The notes under the pieces were generated by a model. That model saw nothing but the letters and a program-made list of their open reading frames with translations, made no database searches and was not told the DNA's origin. A program made the translations under genes and the position numbers. A stretch of DNA of 64,000 bases from Pyrenophora tritici-repentis (lineage: Eukaryota; Ascomycota; Dothideomycetes; Pleosporales; Pleosporaceae): positions 2,790,001 through 2,854,000 of the forward strand of contig NC_089390.1 in the NCBI RefSeq assembly GCF_003171515.1. Direction: 5' to 3'. Positions 11,809 through 25,200 of this stretch are shown here, piece after piece. Each line of letters begins with the position of its first letter. The first letter of the stretch is position 1.

Positions 11809-14800
11809 ATTGATGGTGGATATACACCTGTGAGTAGAGAAGTTCTGTTCTAGCAGATGCTCCCAAATTGAAGGACTGGACGCGTTAGACGAGGCGTGTG
11901 AAGGGGAGCGGATGGCTACACGCACCAGTAGGTCAAGTCCTTGGGCGATGATGCTCGATGCTCGGGTACGGTTTAGTTCATCTCAGGAGGGGTTTCGAAA
12001 TCCGGTAATTGTAGTACAAAGACGTGCAGCGATATGTGTGGATTGGAGATGGGGAGGGGGAGTTCAGTGCGTATCGAAGGGTTTGAGATGCGATAGGAGG
12101 ATGTTGTAAGGGTCCAGGTTGCTGCAGGTGCGGGAATGTCGAGAAAATGAGAGACGACGGTTGGGAAGGGCGTATGGAGACGGCGCCCAGGACCACGGTA
12201 GACGGGTAGTATTCCGCAGGTTAGGATGTTCTAGTGAGGTTGAAAGAGGAATGACTCTGTGACCATAGCTCGAGTGGCTTAATGATCGGGCTGGGAGATT
12301 TGAGCGCGCCTGTGCGTTCGGGGGGGTAGGGATGTGGACTTTTGAGTCGCAAGAGAGGGTGGTGAAAGGGCAAGACGAAGAAAAAGGCGGCGTTTCGCAC
12401 AAGCAGCTGTGATTGATGGACGGCGGCTGTAATGAGAGACACGAAGGGGTGCGGTAATGGGCCTTAGCACAGGTTGCAAGGCTAGACCGAGAGATTAGAG
12501 TGGAAGCGGCGCCCGGGGAGCGTTGCGAGTCGTAATAATGAAGATCGCGCACCCGAGACGGGACAAGTGCGGTCAAGGGGGCCAGCTGTCGGCCTGTTGC
12601 TATGGTGAGAGCGGTCGCTGCTGCGTGCGTTGGCAGTAAGGCGACGGCAGACAGGCGGAGAGACGCGACGGAGCCGATTTCACGAGCCTTGACGGGCAGA
12701 AGACGGAGGGGTGGGCAAAGGGGTGGAGATGGGCAGTGGTAGTGGGAGTGCAAGTGAAGCGGACAGGGAAGGAAGCATGGCGGGCGCGACTGTTTTTGCG
12801 CGAGATGAAAGTCAGTGGCGCTGGGGGGACGCGAGCAGTGGGCGAAATGAAAGCACGACGCGACGCTGAGACGCTGACTGTCAACGGGATCGGGGCGAGT
12901 GGTGAAGAGGACGGCGCGAAGGTTGTTCCAAGCTTAGCAGGAAGCAGCCGAAGTGGCTAGCGCCTGTCCTGCATCCTTGCACAGTGTTGGTCGCAAAATG
13001 TTGTTTATTTTACCCCTTTCATTGGGCGCCCGCGCTTCCTTTTCGCAGCCCGCAGCCCGTAGCAACATGCACCACGTCGGTAGGAAGGAAGAAAAAAAAA
13101 CTGCCCGGAGCACTAAAGTACAGTACGGCGGATAATTGCTCATTCCTGCATTCTGTACCCGGCACAAGCACTTGTAGAGATCATGTGTGCTGCTACGTAT
13201 GCGCCGTGTTTTTCTGCCAGGGTTGCAATTGTGTGGTGCTTTATGCCCCGCCACGTGACGTGCCGAGCCAATATGTGCAGCCCAGGCCTAATTTTGTGCT
13301 GCGCCGTATTGTGCATTAGCCATGCACTCAGGCCTGTACGGCCACGACTAATTCACCGCGAGCATGCACATGCACACAGCACCGAGAGACATGAGAGACA
13401 CATGGTGCTCACCGCAAAGCCACGCCCAAAATACGCACCCCCGCCCCCTCAGGCCCAGATATGTACGCAACCATCCGCCGCCGTTTGCTGTGCATCTACC
13501 ACGACCACTTTTCTTCGACTCTCGCGACGGCTGCGGCTGCAAGGACTGGTCGTCAACGTCACAGGCACGAGCAGGCATCTTGGCTGTCATTTCACTGCGG
13601 CCCACGTTCCCTCGTTCCCCCTACCTTGCTCCGACGGCGCCCGGTTCCTGATTTGTGGCAGGTTCCTGGCCGACCCTCATGCAGCCTTATACCCAATTGG
13701 CCGTCAGGGGCTGCGCGGGACTGGGTGCACCCATTCACATTGGCGGGCGACGTCGTGCCCACCCGTCAACGTGGTTTTGCTGGCGAGGCGTGCCTCTAGC
13801 CTACCCGCGGCAGTCCGGAACTGCGACGGCCACAATGGCCGGCCAACTTGTTCCCTACTGGCCCGAGTCACGTAGCCATGATGCCATGAACATGTGCGAC
13901 TCCATCAAGTCCAGCCCTCAGGCTTGCACTTGCGCCACGCCGTGGGCTTGCCAGCACCAGCGTCAGGCTGTGAAACAAGAATTCTCGGCGCTGCGACGCA
14001 TGTCATCATCGATAAACTATGACTGCAAGCGCCCCTCTCCCATACGCAGGGCACTGCGCGGGGTGGTGGAGTGGAGAGGAGTCTAACTTGCCTACCTGTG
14101 TGCCATTGCCATTGACGAAACAGGAGCGGCAAACTCTAAACCTATGGCTATGGGCGGAGAACTCTGGCTACAAACTTGCTTCGGGCATCAATAGATCGCC
14201 CTCTACCTGACAGCAGAGTTTGCGCAACACTGGTAGCCTTCGTCCGAAACTCCAAGCTGATGCCCTCCCTCCCGAAAGGCGCAAGCCCGTCGTTCCTCCT
14301 GTCACTCCCGGCCTTGTCTGTCAACGACGGCGGACCCTGATCACCAACCTACTACAAAGTGTCCGAGCGCTTCCGACCATGGTTTCGCTTTGCCTGGGCG
14401 AGTTGTTGGCTTCACACATCATGACCATTTTGCTCCGCGCCCCCATTTCTTCCAGAATCTTTCTCCCGCCATATGCCGACCCACCGTGTGAGCTGCCTGA
14501 TCGAGTACAGAATCTCCGACTCCTATCCCACTTTCCCACTTCCCGTCTGCGCGTCATCCGACCCATCAAGACTGAGTCTGGTCGGGTACTGACTAGCATG
14601 CTTTATTGCCTATCACCTCTTACTGCATCCATCCAACGCCAGTTGTGTCGCAAATTCAATCCCATCCCTCGGACAACGAATTGCACAAAACGACAAAGTA
14701 TTTTGCATTTGGCCCAATATCAGCTTGCATTCAGCCCATTAGTCGGACCAGTACGGTAGTGCTCTGCAAGTCATCTTCCGCGCCGAATATGGTACACACC

Positions 14801-15800
14801 ACCGCAATCTCATCAATGCAAATAGCAATTCCGCAACGTTGTCTCCTCCGCATCGCTATCTCTTGTTCATCCTCCTTCCCCGACACTATCACATGCAGAA
14901 ACATCCGGGGCGTCAAAGAACCACGCGACACGGCACCAGTACAGGGCGGACCTACCACAGGGCTGCCTACCACTGTCTGCCTCACTCTTGAGAGTGCTCT
15001 TTTTTTTTAAACCAAACCTGTTGACTTCATAAACTTCCTGTTCCCGGGTTTGCCTTGCAATACCCATTACGCCTATCTGACACCGTCGTCGGCATGACAT
15101 GCGAGAGGGTTGCCATCTCTCGATGGAGCTGTTGCTTGCTTTGTATGCGATTCAAAAGCACAAACAGTATCAAGATAACCAACAAGACGGTAACGCCGAG
15201 TGAAAAGCAACATGCTGGGACGGACGGCAGTTGAGCCTCGAGCCAACCGTTCCCCCGTCTCTCTTTAAAGCACTCCACGATCTTATTCACATTGTGGCGT
15301 AGGCGCTGCACGCCGACGTAGGTGGTACTCCGGCCAAAGGCCCAGGTCGCGCAGTCTCACTTTGTCCTTTATTGACTGCACCATTGCTGAAACAGCCACA
15401 CTTGTTTCGCAGCATCTCAGCTCTCCATCTATTATCGTGCTGGTGTGAAACCTTGATCTTGATCGTGCCGCGCCGTCGCCCATCACAACTGGGTAAACAT
15501 GTGACTCCCAGCATCCGTCTCACCCCCGAAGATGCCCCAAACGTTTGGCTCTAGAATTTACCCACCCTCGCGTTCGGATCTTACCCCCTCAGCGGCATCT
15601 CCCCTCCAACGTAAGCCAGACCGAGTCACAATACTCGTCCCGGCCCGAATTGCATTGCCTCGTCGCGAAGCCCAGTCCTCATTGCTTACCGTTTATACGA
15701 TAAGAATCTCGCTTGAGTTTATCGAAACAGACCGGACACGTTTGCGTGAGCTGATCAATATACACATCTGTCCACTGCATGAATCACCAAGCCTCAGCTT
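11809..15800. other. gene-poor region, upstream of the kinase gene
   Basis: Upstream of the IME2-like kinase start lies a CT/GA-skewed stretch (about 11809-12950), probably its promoter and long 5' leader. From 12950 to 15800 there are several open frames of 60-230 codons, but their translations look like random sequence rich in Arg, Pro, Cys and Ser, with no domains. I see no gene I can support here. Confidence 0.5.
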
Positions 15801-17017
15801 CATCTGCCATAGCTGACCGAAGTTCGATCTGCATGCTGCACTTGCGCAACGTCAAGTAAGATGGCAAAAAGTACAACTGCGCAATCGTGTTGTGTCGTCG
15901 ACGCTGCCGTGCCACGCTGCCATCAGCTTCATCTGTCAGCCGCGTTCTACAATAGCGACCCCACGCCTCACGCGTTCTGGCCAGAATAGTCTCAAGACGT
16001 ATGTCCATCGATAGCGTGTCTGCAGCCCCTACGGTGCCAAAACACATCATGTGTCTTTGTCCTCTAGGATATATTTCGCATTTCCAAACAAGGATAGCCA
16101 ATGGATGACGCCGTCACAATGGACATTTACTTTTCGTCACATTGAAATGCATGCTCTGTTTCCAATGAGGGGCATATGGCAGGGATCTGACGATATGAGA
16201 ACACGGTAAAGGCGTCTACATCTGCCTATACCGGCCTCTCTTAGCATGTAGAAAGAACAGAAACAACTCATCATCGCCCCGCGATCTGCGAAACGTTGCT
16301 GTAGATACACCATGTCGTGATATGTAGTGCATAGATATGGGGTAAAAGAGAGATGCTGGATGTACACGATGTGGGTTTATGTGCCCGTCACGTCACGGCA
16401 CATCATAACACGTCACCCTAAGCCAATCACCCCTCTCTCCGTGTCTTATTTATCGTTTGAGGAGAAAAAGAAGAGCGAATGAGCACATTATCCATCCAAT
16501 CACAATCGTCTTCACAGTTTATCTGCGGCTGATAGGATTGATGAACTCCAACCATGTGCGACCTGTACCTCGGCTGATATCGTCGTCGCTGTATCAACAA
16601 CGCACACTCCTCACCTCCACCTGCTTGCTCCGCAGGCTAAGTTTTTGATGAACCATGTGGAAGGGAAAGATTTTCCTAACTGCTGCGGGAGATGCGCGGT
16701 GTTGTAGCCACGGCCTGACCATGCTGTTCTGTACCTGCAGCTATCGGCGTCGTGCATAAACAACAGCGCCCATCCTGACCGCCTTTTTATGCAACCTACC
16801 TGCAGGTGCGCTTGTTAGACGAGCGAGACCAAGCCCAAAATGTTTGCATCGAACGCATGAGGCGTAGAATGCTGGTATCTGTCGGTACAGGGAATCCCGT
16901 GTCGGGGAGAACGGCCAGTGGGTTCAGAACATGTTGAGCGCCATGCAGGGCGAGTGCGGTGAGAAAAGCGGTCACCGGAAGCCATCACGGTATCAACGCA
17001 GCTGATGTAAGAATTCG

Positions 17018-18361
17018 TTACTTCACCGACACGATAGCAACGAAGCAAACAATCACAATAAACAAGAAAGCAGCAATGAGTGGTGCATTATACAGAATGT
17101 GTGTATTGGAACTATGTACGCTATTGACATTGGATTCCCTCTGAAGCAATCGCTGAAAGCATGCCACTGTAGCTGGTTAGCAACCACTCCAGTAAAGTGT
17201 GTGACGAAGAAGTAGTAGAGGTTGTCGGGATCAGTTCTCCAAGGTGATTGTATCTTCAATGTAATTAAGAAAGAACACAGCGAAATCATTTTGTTCATCA
17301 TACGAGGGGTAAGATTGGGGGCAAGTATGTAAGACGATGCACTTACCAAAGATATGTATCAAGAACGTTTCAAGTTGGGAATGATGCCTGTGGTCGACAT
17401 GTCAGCGCATTGTCCGCAAGAGACAGTGACAATCGTGTCGGATGAAATAGAACAAGTCCATCAAGAATCAGCCTATGTCAGGTTAGCCAACGCTTGCAGA
17501 TGAAGTGTTTGGTGTCCTAACATACCTCATTAAATCAGATTTTGTGGTAGTGATCAGTACGACGGACGCTCGTTACAACGCCGCCGCTCACACAGTGTGA
17601 ATATCAAATGTATCATCATTGCAATGATGGACCGTCTGGTGGAAAGAAGAGATATCGTACCTATGGAGCCTGTCAGATCGAAGGTCCACAAGAGCTTGGC
17701 GATGATGTATGTGTAGGGTGTGAGGGCAATCAGTGATGCTTTTATCAACAAGTATAGCCTCTTCTGAACACCCACAGGTTTGTACGCCTGCTTTTGATGG
17801 ATGCCAGCTGAGGTATACGGTCTGTCCGCCCGACGCATCGAGGTCTCATCAGGAAGCCTGGGGTATTCGCGGGGCGCAAGGGTTTCGAGTAGAGGAAATT
17901 TACCTGCAGGATCCAAAATTAGCATTTGGTCGCATAAATGTTATTCAAATATGCGATAGTGTGGAAGCAGTGTCAGACAAGGCTGAAACTAAAAGCAAGG
18001 GTGTCGACATTGTGTATTCAGGTCGAGGAATGCCTTTCCATGTCGTGTTTATCATCACGCTGCGGAGTGGGGGGAAGGGAAATTGGAGATGCCGTACCTT
18101 GAGAAAGTATTGAGAGCAGCCTGGGTAGATGCCTGTCGAAGCTGTTGTAGCACTAGAGCGATGTCAACGAATTGATCCAGAGTGCGCCATGATAATGCTG
18201 ATAAGCTTGAATGCATCATTGTAATTCTAGAGTTGTGTAGTCCTTCACGATGCTGTAGGAATTGGATTGTTCGTATTGTAATAATCTTCTGCAGGAATCG
18301 AGGGAGCTGAAGCAACTTACCGGGTATCCAATGCAAGCGCGATCGCTACATTAGTATTCAT
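17018..18361 (-). CDS. possible multi-exon membrane-protein gene, model unresolved
   Basis: Pieces of a minus-strand gene are visible. A TATA-like TATATAA lies at 18497-18491. An ATG at 18361 opens MNTNVAIALALDTR and runs into a clean donor (GTAAGT at 18320). An internal exon (17903-17661, after the acceptor CCTGCAG) encodes a polar segment and then a hydrophobic stretch (YLLIKASLIALTPYTYIIAK). A last segment ends at 17018 with another hydrophobic stretch (APLIAAFLFIVIVCFVAIV) and a stop. I could not connect all exons without ambiguous or weak splice sites, so the gene may be decayed or have unusual introns. The family is not recognised. Chance hydrophobic frames in AT-rich DNA are the main alternative. 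Confidence 0.35.
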
Positions 18362-18490
18362 CAAAGACCTGAGGCCCGACTGCGCGCAGAATAAACGCGG
18401 TGAGATGTTGGTGGTGAAGATAATGTACAGGGCGGTTTTGAGCTCCAGAATTTTTAGCTCTAGGCCGGCGCCGAGCCTCCGTAGCGCGGA

Positions 18491-18497
18491 TTATATA
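18491..18497 (-). promoter_or_regulatory. TATA-like element
   Basis: TATATAA on the minus strand lies about 130 bp before the ATG at 18361 and could serve the putative membrane-protein gene downstream. AT-rich context makes a chance match quite likely. Confidence 0.3.
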
Positions 18498-18756
18498 ATG
18501 GCCCCACTATCCCAGCCTTGCAACGTTCGCAACTCTAACATCCGGAGCGACCTTGAAAATCAAACTGAACTTCAGCTTCTTCAACTGGGGATTTGAGTCT
18601 GAGATCCGGAGAAACTGACTCCCAGACAATTTAAAAACATCTCAAGGTAAAAAATATGCAGACATCGATGGAATATTATTAGAAAATCATGATCTTAGAT
18701 TGGCATCCAAAGCGAGAGTGCATGTCGGGTGCAATCTGCCCTTCAGCTCATCACGT

Positions 18757-19390
18757 CTAATTGAAAAAATCGTCTGTTAATCTTCGCATGACTTGACTGT
18801 CGCTCTCTAACACTACTACCTGGGCGATATAAAATATTTGACATTCTAGTATGCCGGAATCATTGTAGGCGCCAGATATACCTATTAGGAATTGAACAAA
18901 GGGATGTATCCACGCTGTCGCTATCAAGTGTTTCATATCACCCATGTGCTACTGTTTTTCCTCTATTTCTATCAATACGCATATCCTATAGTCGTCGCAA
19001 GGTGCTACTCCTTCCTTCTTGAGTACATCTTTTCTCATAGCCACTTCTACATAAACCAAGTCATCCATCGATACCGGTTTCCTAAATATCCAGTATATCA
19101 CCACTATTGACTAGCTCACTTCGAGTATTTAGTGAAAGGCCTTGAATCTCACTAATGTCTCTTCTTCTAGTTCACTGATGAACCAGTCTTGATATCTGAT
19201 TGTATATACTTGCTTGAATTACCGATATGAGTTGTGATAGCAGCAAGGTTATGCGCGCAACACAATACCACTGGAATCCTTGCCTGGGTAGTATGAAGCA
19301 CATGTTGCTGTAAACATATACGATTTGGAATATCCTATGATCTACGATACCCAATAGGCCCAGCACTCAAGACTCGTCTGATCCAACCAT
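18757..19390 (-). pseudogene. possible membrane-protein gene remnant
   Basis: On the minus strand an open stretch at 19366-19172 has a hydrophobic segment (ARITLLLSQLISVIQ) followed by a donor-like GTAATT. A second open stretch near 18945-18757 is also hydrophobic (HLIATAWIHPFVQFLIGISG) and ends in a stop. A TATA box lies upstream at 19691-19685. The ATG at 19390 runs into a stop after a few codons without an obvious intron, and the two parts do not join cleanly. It may be a broken gene or simply chance. No family is recognised. Confidence 0.22.
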
Positions 19391-19684
19391 TGTTTACTGT
19401 CTAACTAGTCTACTACATAGATGGGGCGTACCATAAGGTTGTTATGTGATGATTTTGATGTTCTTGGGTATGAAGTTTAATTAGTTTGAGATGAACTATG
19501 TCACACAATATTCTATTTCGGTACTGTTGGCCAGAGGGCGGAATCACACCCAAACGGCTTCAAATGGTTACAGCGATGCCCCAACCTCGCAGTCGCAAGA
19601 CTAACTGCACCTTGAATGACGGAAGGTCTGAGTTGAAATAGAGAAGGGTGTAGCAAGATCCGGAGAGCGTAGTCCACGTTCCGC

Positions 19685-19691
19685 TTTTATA
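19685..19691 (-). promoter_or_regulatory. TATA-like element
   Basis: TATAAAA on the minus strand is embedded in GAGTATAAAAGCGG, a good match to a core promoter. It lies about 300 bp before the possible gene remnant that ends at 18757. Confidence 0.35.
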
Positions 19692-22222
19692 CTCAATCCA
19701 CGAACATCGTGTTCTTCTTCAGATCATACATATACTATTTCTGACAGATAACCTCTCTCGATCCTTGGCTCTCTCTCTTTAGAAACAGTTGTAATAGCTT
19801 TACTGAAAAAGATACACCGCCATATGTGTGAAAGTAGTCTTCGCATTACCGATGTATTTATTTGCACTTCCAGATTGCCTGCTGTTTGATGTATTTGGAG
19901 TGAAAAATACTCACGTATTCACGACCGAAACAATTGAACGACGGGGGCGTGAGCTTCAAACACGATAGTGAATCTCCTGTATCTGTCTGATGTCGTACAG
20001 AAGCGATGGTTCTAGGTAGATCATCCTATGCTCGTCAACTGTAACATGGTACAAATCTCCATGTGCTCACAATGGAACTTGGCAGATTACTGGGAACGGC
20101 GAAAAAGAGACACGTCCTCGTCTAGCAAGGTAATTAAGCCATCAACACTCAACACAGCTCTAAAATTTACTGTATATAGAATGTCGATGTTTGAGAAGAT
20201 AAAGGAAAGCAACATAGTTTCAGCATTTTTTAGAAGAATAACCAATTGCCGTATCTGCCTTGTGCATGGTTGCTTCGTCTGGCAATACGGAGTGGTTCTA
20301 TTGCAGATAGATTCAGTAGACGTGTCTTAGTAGTGGCGCATTATGTGTGCTTAGGCATTACCACACATGTCTTCTCTGGTAGGATATGAACACCTGCCAA
20401 AAGAAGAGGGTGATGGCATTGATACCTTGATGCATGATAGCGCGTATCAATTACTTACCTCCATACACCCTTTAATTTTACACTGAGCGAGAAGAGACTC
20501 ATTGTTGCGATACGCGTGTAAAAATGTAGAGGAAGAAGACAATCACATTATGAACATGAAATAGAAAGCGAGTACATCAATATGAGAGAGGAAGACTACG
20601 CTATAGTAACGGGTTCACTTGCGAGTCAAGTGACCGCCTAATCGCGTACACATACCACCGCACCTAAAACCTTTCCACGTCTCACATTCCTACGGAAGGA
20701 TTATGTTTTCAGAAGCAAAAAATAAAACAAAAAAAGATGGGATCCACATACAAACCGTCACTCACAACTTAAAGATCGACAAACACCAACATCCACCTCT
20801 CGGCGCAACTATCACCAACCCAGCCGAATCTGGCACCCACAATCCGGCCTACAGCGCCCATCCCAATCTCCCTAATCATACCCCACCATCAGTCCCATGC
20901 CCGCCCGTCCGTCCGCCTCACAAGTACCGTAAGTAAAACGAGGAAAAGCGCATCCTACCTCCAAACAGAAAACGTGCCTCTCCCCTCCCAGCTTAGGTAA
21001 CCAATTCCAAGCGCACATCCCCATCTTATTTCCCGCCAACCCAACCCACTCCAACCCCAACAAAATACTATCGCTGTAACGATCGATGCCTACCACGCAA
21101 CGATCGGACGATAATCGTATTTCCACTCCAACAAGGCCGTCGTCCACATAGGTACGTACTAACACCTGTCGCTAATGCAGGTAAGCGGCACAATGGGTAG
21201 TGGTGGTGTTTCGGGATACGGCATGGGGCGCTCGTATTTGATATACCGAGGAGGCGGCACGGATTTTTTTTCTGCAAGGGTTTTGCGCGACCGGTGCATG
21301 GGTACGGTAGGGAAGGACACGGGAAGTTATGATTTTCTTTTGGGTTGCGTTTATGCAGGAACGCGAAACGCGGGTGTCGTATGCTGCGATTACCTGGGTA
21401 CAGGAGAGAGATGGGACTGTAGATGTCGGGTTGTCATGTGATGGACGTGTTTACGGTCGCAGGTTCGCATGGTGTATTCTAAGCTGGGAGACGCTGACCA
21501 TCGAGTGCAAGGCTACGGTCAGTGGCAGTCAGCATCACACCCAAGCATTGCAGTACACGACGAGGACCAGGACAGTGATCCAGATAGTACAAGGAAGACA
21601 TGATATTCTCTTTTTCAAACTACCCCTCAACCAGGCCTCTCATATCCCCCCAGTCCTCGCGACAATCGTGGAATAAAACACCCAATTTGGCAAAGAGAAT
21701 AAAGACATGAAAAAGATATCTACACGAGATAATCATTGCTCCAAAGTAAAAGACACTCGCTCCCCGCTGTTGCACATCCAAAAAAAAGGGGTTGTGCAAA
21801 TGCATACTGCTTGCTCATCAAATAGACAAGACGAACGACCCTCGAGCCGTCGACTGCCGCAAGTAAAATACATTATTGAAGGTAAACCAAGTAGAGGGGA
21901 AAAGGGGGGTATGGGGCATAGGAACATGAAGAACAAGAAGGCAAAGGGAAAGTATGTAACAAGGGACTTCTCAATGTCCGAAGCGACATGGCTCGTCCAA
22001 CGGTGTATGTGTGCCAGAGATGCGAGCATTGCAAATCGTTGAAAGCATAAAGACATGTCGAAGAAAATGCTGTCGAAAACGTCCAGGCAAGTATGACGAA
22101 CAGGTGTATCGGGGTATGTAGCGCGGTATTGTAATGATTCCTTCCCAGTGCGCCGGTGTAAGCAGGTGGAATAAAAGCAGATACATAAAGGTCAAAGGTA
22201 TGGTGTGGGTGAGCACAGAAAC

Positions 22223-25200
22223 TTAGAAGCAGTTCAGAGTTCCCTTCTTCTTGCTCTTCTTTTGCGCATTGTTGAGGGCGGCCATGCGGGCTTCCAGATG
22301 GGCTCGCTCAGCCTCGACGCGGAGACGTGCGTTTCGCTCTTCCTCGACGGCTTGGAGAGAGTGACGGGCTTGACTGCGCTCTTTGCGCATCACGTTCAGT
22401 TCCTCTTCCAAACTAGCGCACTTCTTTCTGAACTGATCCAGATCAGTCTTGGTCTTGGTGCTTGATGCTTCCAAATCGGTCAAAGCATCCTCAAGAGTAG
22501 CTGTAAGTTGCTTCTCGGCAAAGAGGTGCTTCTCGATGGTGCGGATGCGAGCCTCCTGGTCCTCAACCAACTGAGCATGTGCAATGTCCTTGCTTTGGTG
22601 GCGCGAGGTAGGTGGGGAAGGCGCAGCAGCTTGAGGTGGTGGGCTGCCAGGAGGGAGTGGAGGAAGGGGAATCGCGGGCGGTGGCGAAGGCAACGACGTG
22701 TGTGCTGTGCTCTTGCGCGCGGTGGAGTTGTTTGAGTTGGATCGTTGAAGATCATCACGAGGGTCCAGGGAGCCACGGGCTGAGTTTCGCTTTGCGTCCA
22801 CGAGTTGTGACTAGTCATGTTAGCGGTGTTTATACAGATAGATCATGTATGAGCTTACCTCTAGGAGCGCAATCTTGATACGCGATTCTTGCACTTCCTT
22901 CTCAAGTTCATCGCCATGGGTCATGGCATCTTGAAGCTCGCGACTACGCTCAGTTTGTAGAGCGGACAGTCGGTTGTTGGCAGCTTCATGCTGGTCCCAG
23001 TTCTGGTTGAGCTGGTCTTCCAGCTCTTGGACGAGGCGGGCGCTCTTGTTCTCCTTCTCACTGACCCTCTCGAGCTCCTTCAAGGTTTCGGCGTTGATGA
23101 CCTCAAACTCCTTCAGATTACCCTTGAGTGTGCTGATGGTTTTGGTAGCCTCCGTAAGCTCCTTCCTCGCTGATTCAAGATCACTGACAGCCTCATCAAG
23201 TCGAGTGGCAATGGACTTGCGTTCTGCGACCAGTGATTCAATGTGAGATACAATGGTGCTGACATCGGTCTCTTCGCCCAAGGCCGCTGAAACACCCTCA
23301 AGTAGCATTGTCATCTCGCTCTTGGCCTTGACGAGATCAGCTTCTAGCGAAGTTGCGCTCTCTTGATGAGTAGAAAGCTCCAGTCTGAGCTTCTCGAGCT
23401 CAGCTGCATGCGATTCCTGAATAGAGTTCATGCCTTGTTCATGATACTCAATGGCTGACTTGTGCTCCTCAATTTGTCTCTCCAAGTTTGCAACGAGAGA
23501 ACGATGAGTATCTAGTTCCTTCTCGGTGAGAGCACGGGCTTCGGAGTCTTCTTCAATCTGTTGAATGATGCTTGCATGTGACTCCTCAAGCTCAGCAAGG
23601 CGTGCAGCGTTATTGATAGCCGTTGACTTATGCTCGTCGACCTCAGCTTGTAGTGCGGCGATGAGCTCAGCGTGCTTGGACCTCTCCTGCTGTAGAGCAA
23701 TCTCAGCCTCTGCGCCTCGGGTCTGCTCAATCTCCGACAAGCGTAGAGCGTGGTCGACTTCAAGGCGTTGCTTCGCAGACTCCAGCTCACGGACAGTTTC
23801 GAGATGGCGCTGCTCGGAAACTCTGGTAACCTCAATAGCCTCGAGATGCTTGGATTGCCAATGTGCAGCCTCTTCGGTGAGGCTAGTGAGCTCGCTATGA
23901 CGAGTAGTAGCGTCCTCAGATACGCCGACTCCGTTGAGCGATGATGGCGCGTCAGGGATCTGTCGTGGTGATAATACCTCCTCTGATGAGTCGATGGGCC
24001 TGACGGAAGCTTTGAGCGATTCAATCTGCTCCTGGAGGTGATGCTCACGCTGAGTATGTGACTCCTTCAACTCTTTGATATGCTCCTCGTTCTGCCTCAT
24101 CTGCTCCTGCATAGAAGCAACAATTGAGATGTCAAGAGGCGAACTAGCTTTCAAGCTGGAACGTTCCTTGGTCAGACCGCTGATCAAGGTCATCTTGCCT
24201 TCCATCTCCTTGCGCACGGTTTGCACCTCCATCTCCAAGTCCTGAACTCGTTCAGACCGGATATGCAACTCAGACATGATTGTGTTCAGATTGAGCTCGA
24301 AAGACTGTAGAGCATCAGAGTCCTCCTCGAATGTATCCAGACCAAGGTTGCGGAGCGAGGCAAAAGCGCGGTTAGAGCGGTCATTGGCAAGGACTGCCTG
24401 GCTGGACTTGCGGCGGATCATGTGGAGTGATGGCGAAGAAGGCCTGTTCATCTGAGCTTTCGTAACCTCCGACTTAAGCTCCTCAACGTAGTCGAGGGTG
24501 TCCTGATGTTCTTCTTGCAGCTCAGCATAGACCTGTTCCAGCTTGCCCACGCGTTCTTCCTTCTCGTTGTATAAAAGCTTCAAAGCCTTGAGCTCTTGGA
24601 CCAACACAGCCTCCGGAACATGCTGTTCTTGGTGCATAGAGGTGGCTGATGGGCACCGCTCCGGGCTCTGTTCAGCGCCAACTTCTGTGTCGTCATCTAC
24701 TATACTGGTATTGCCGACCTCAGCCATAGACAACTCTGCAGACAATGTCATCGATGATGACATCTTTCCGTCTTCTGCCGTTGGTCCATTGCCTGCAGCG
24801 TTTGCTAGGAAGGACACCGGTCGTGAAGATGGCACAGATGCCGGCCCGCGAAGACGAGCTTCGTCGACGGAGTCTTGGAGAGCAGCCAGAGTCCGGAGAG
24901 CTTCTTGGTACTTGCTAGCAAGCTTCTCGTAATCCTGAAGAGTTCCTTCGTGTTCTACACGTAGATCAAGCAGCTCTTGTGTAACAGTGTCGAGCTTGTC
25001 GTGAACAAAGCGAGATTGTGCGGGACTGGAAGGTTCGTCGACAGCCTTGACAGCCAAGTTGTCCTCTGGGCCATGAGCAGCAGCTGTGCTGGCGGTGTGT
25101 GGACGCTCGCTGTCGGCCTCCTCGGGAATGGCGTCGACTGGTGTGCCGAACTGATGCATGCTTTCGCCCGTGGCTCGCTTCTCCAGTTTAGGACGCTTGT

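Larger units (their letters stand above)
15801..22222. other. AT-rich gene-poor region
   Basis: Base composition becomes visibly AT-rich from about 16.3 to 20.7 kb. Two possible minus-strand genes are listed separately (17018-18361 and about 18757-19390). The rest (19.7-22.2 kb) shows no supported gene. It includes the probable 3' UTR of the kinesin gene at its right edge. No transposon ORF, LTR or terminal repeat was recognised, so if the AT bias came from repeat-induced mutation, the source element is no longer visible. Confidence 0.45.

Noticed and set aside
12064..12753. Minus-strand frame of 229 codons upstream of the IME2-like kinase
   Set aside because: Ser/Pro/His-rich translation typical of a CT-rich leader read as protein; no domain, and it overlaps the expected promoter and 5' leader.
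13183..13875. Plus-strand frame of 230 codons
   Set aside because: Cys/His/Arg-rich random-looking translation with other frames equally open; no start context or homology recognised.
14220..14759. Plus-strand frame of 179 codons
   Set aside because: No domains and no coding bias; sits in a region where all frames are fairly open.
16300..20700. Repeat-induced mutation remnant of a transposon
   Set aside because: AT bias would fit, but no LTR, terminal repeat or transposon protein fragment is recognisable, so I cannot support it.
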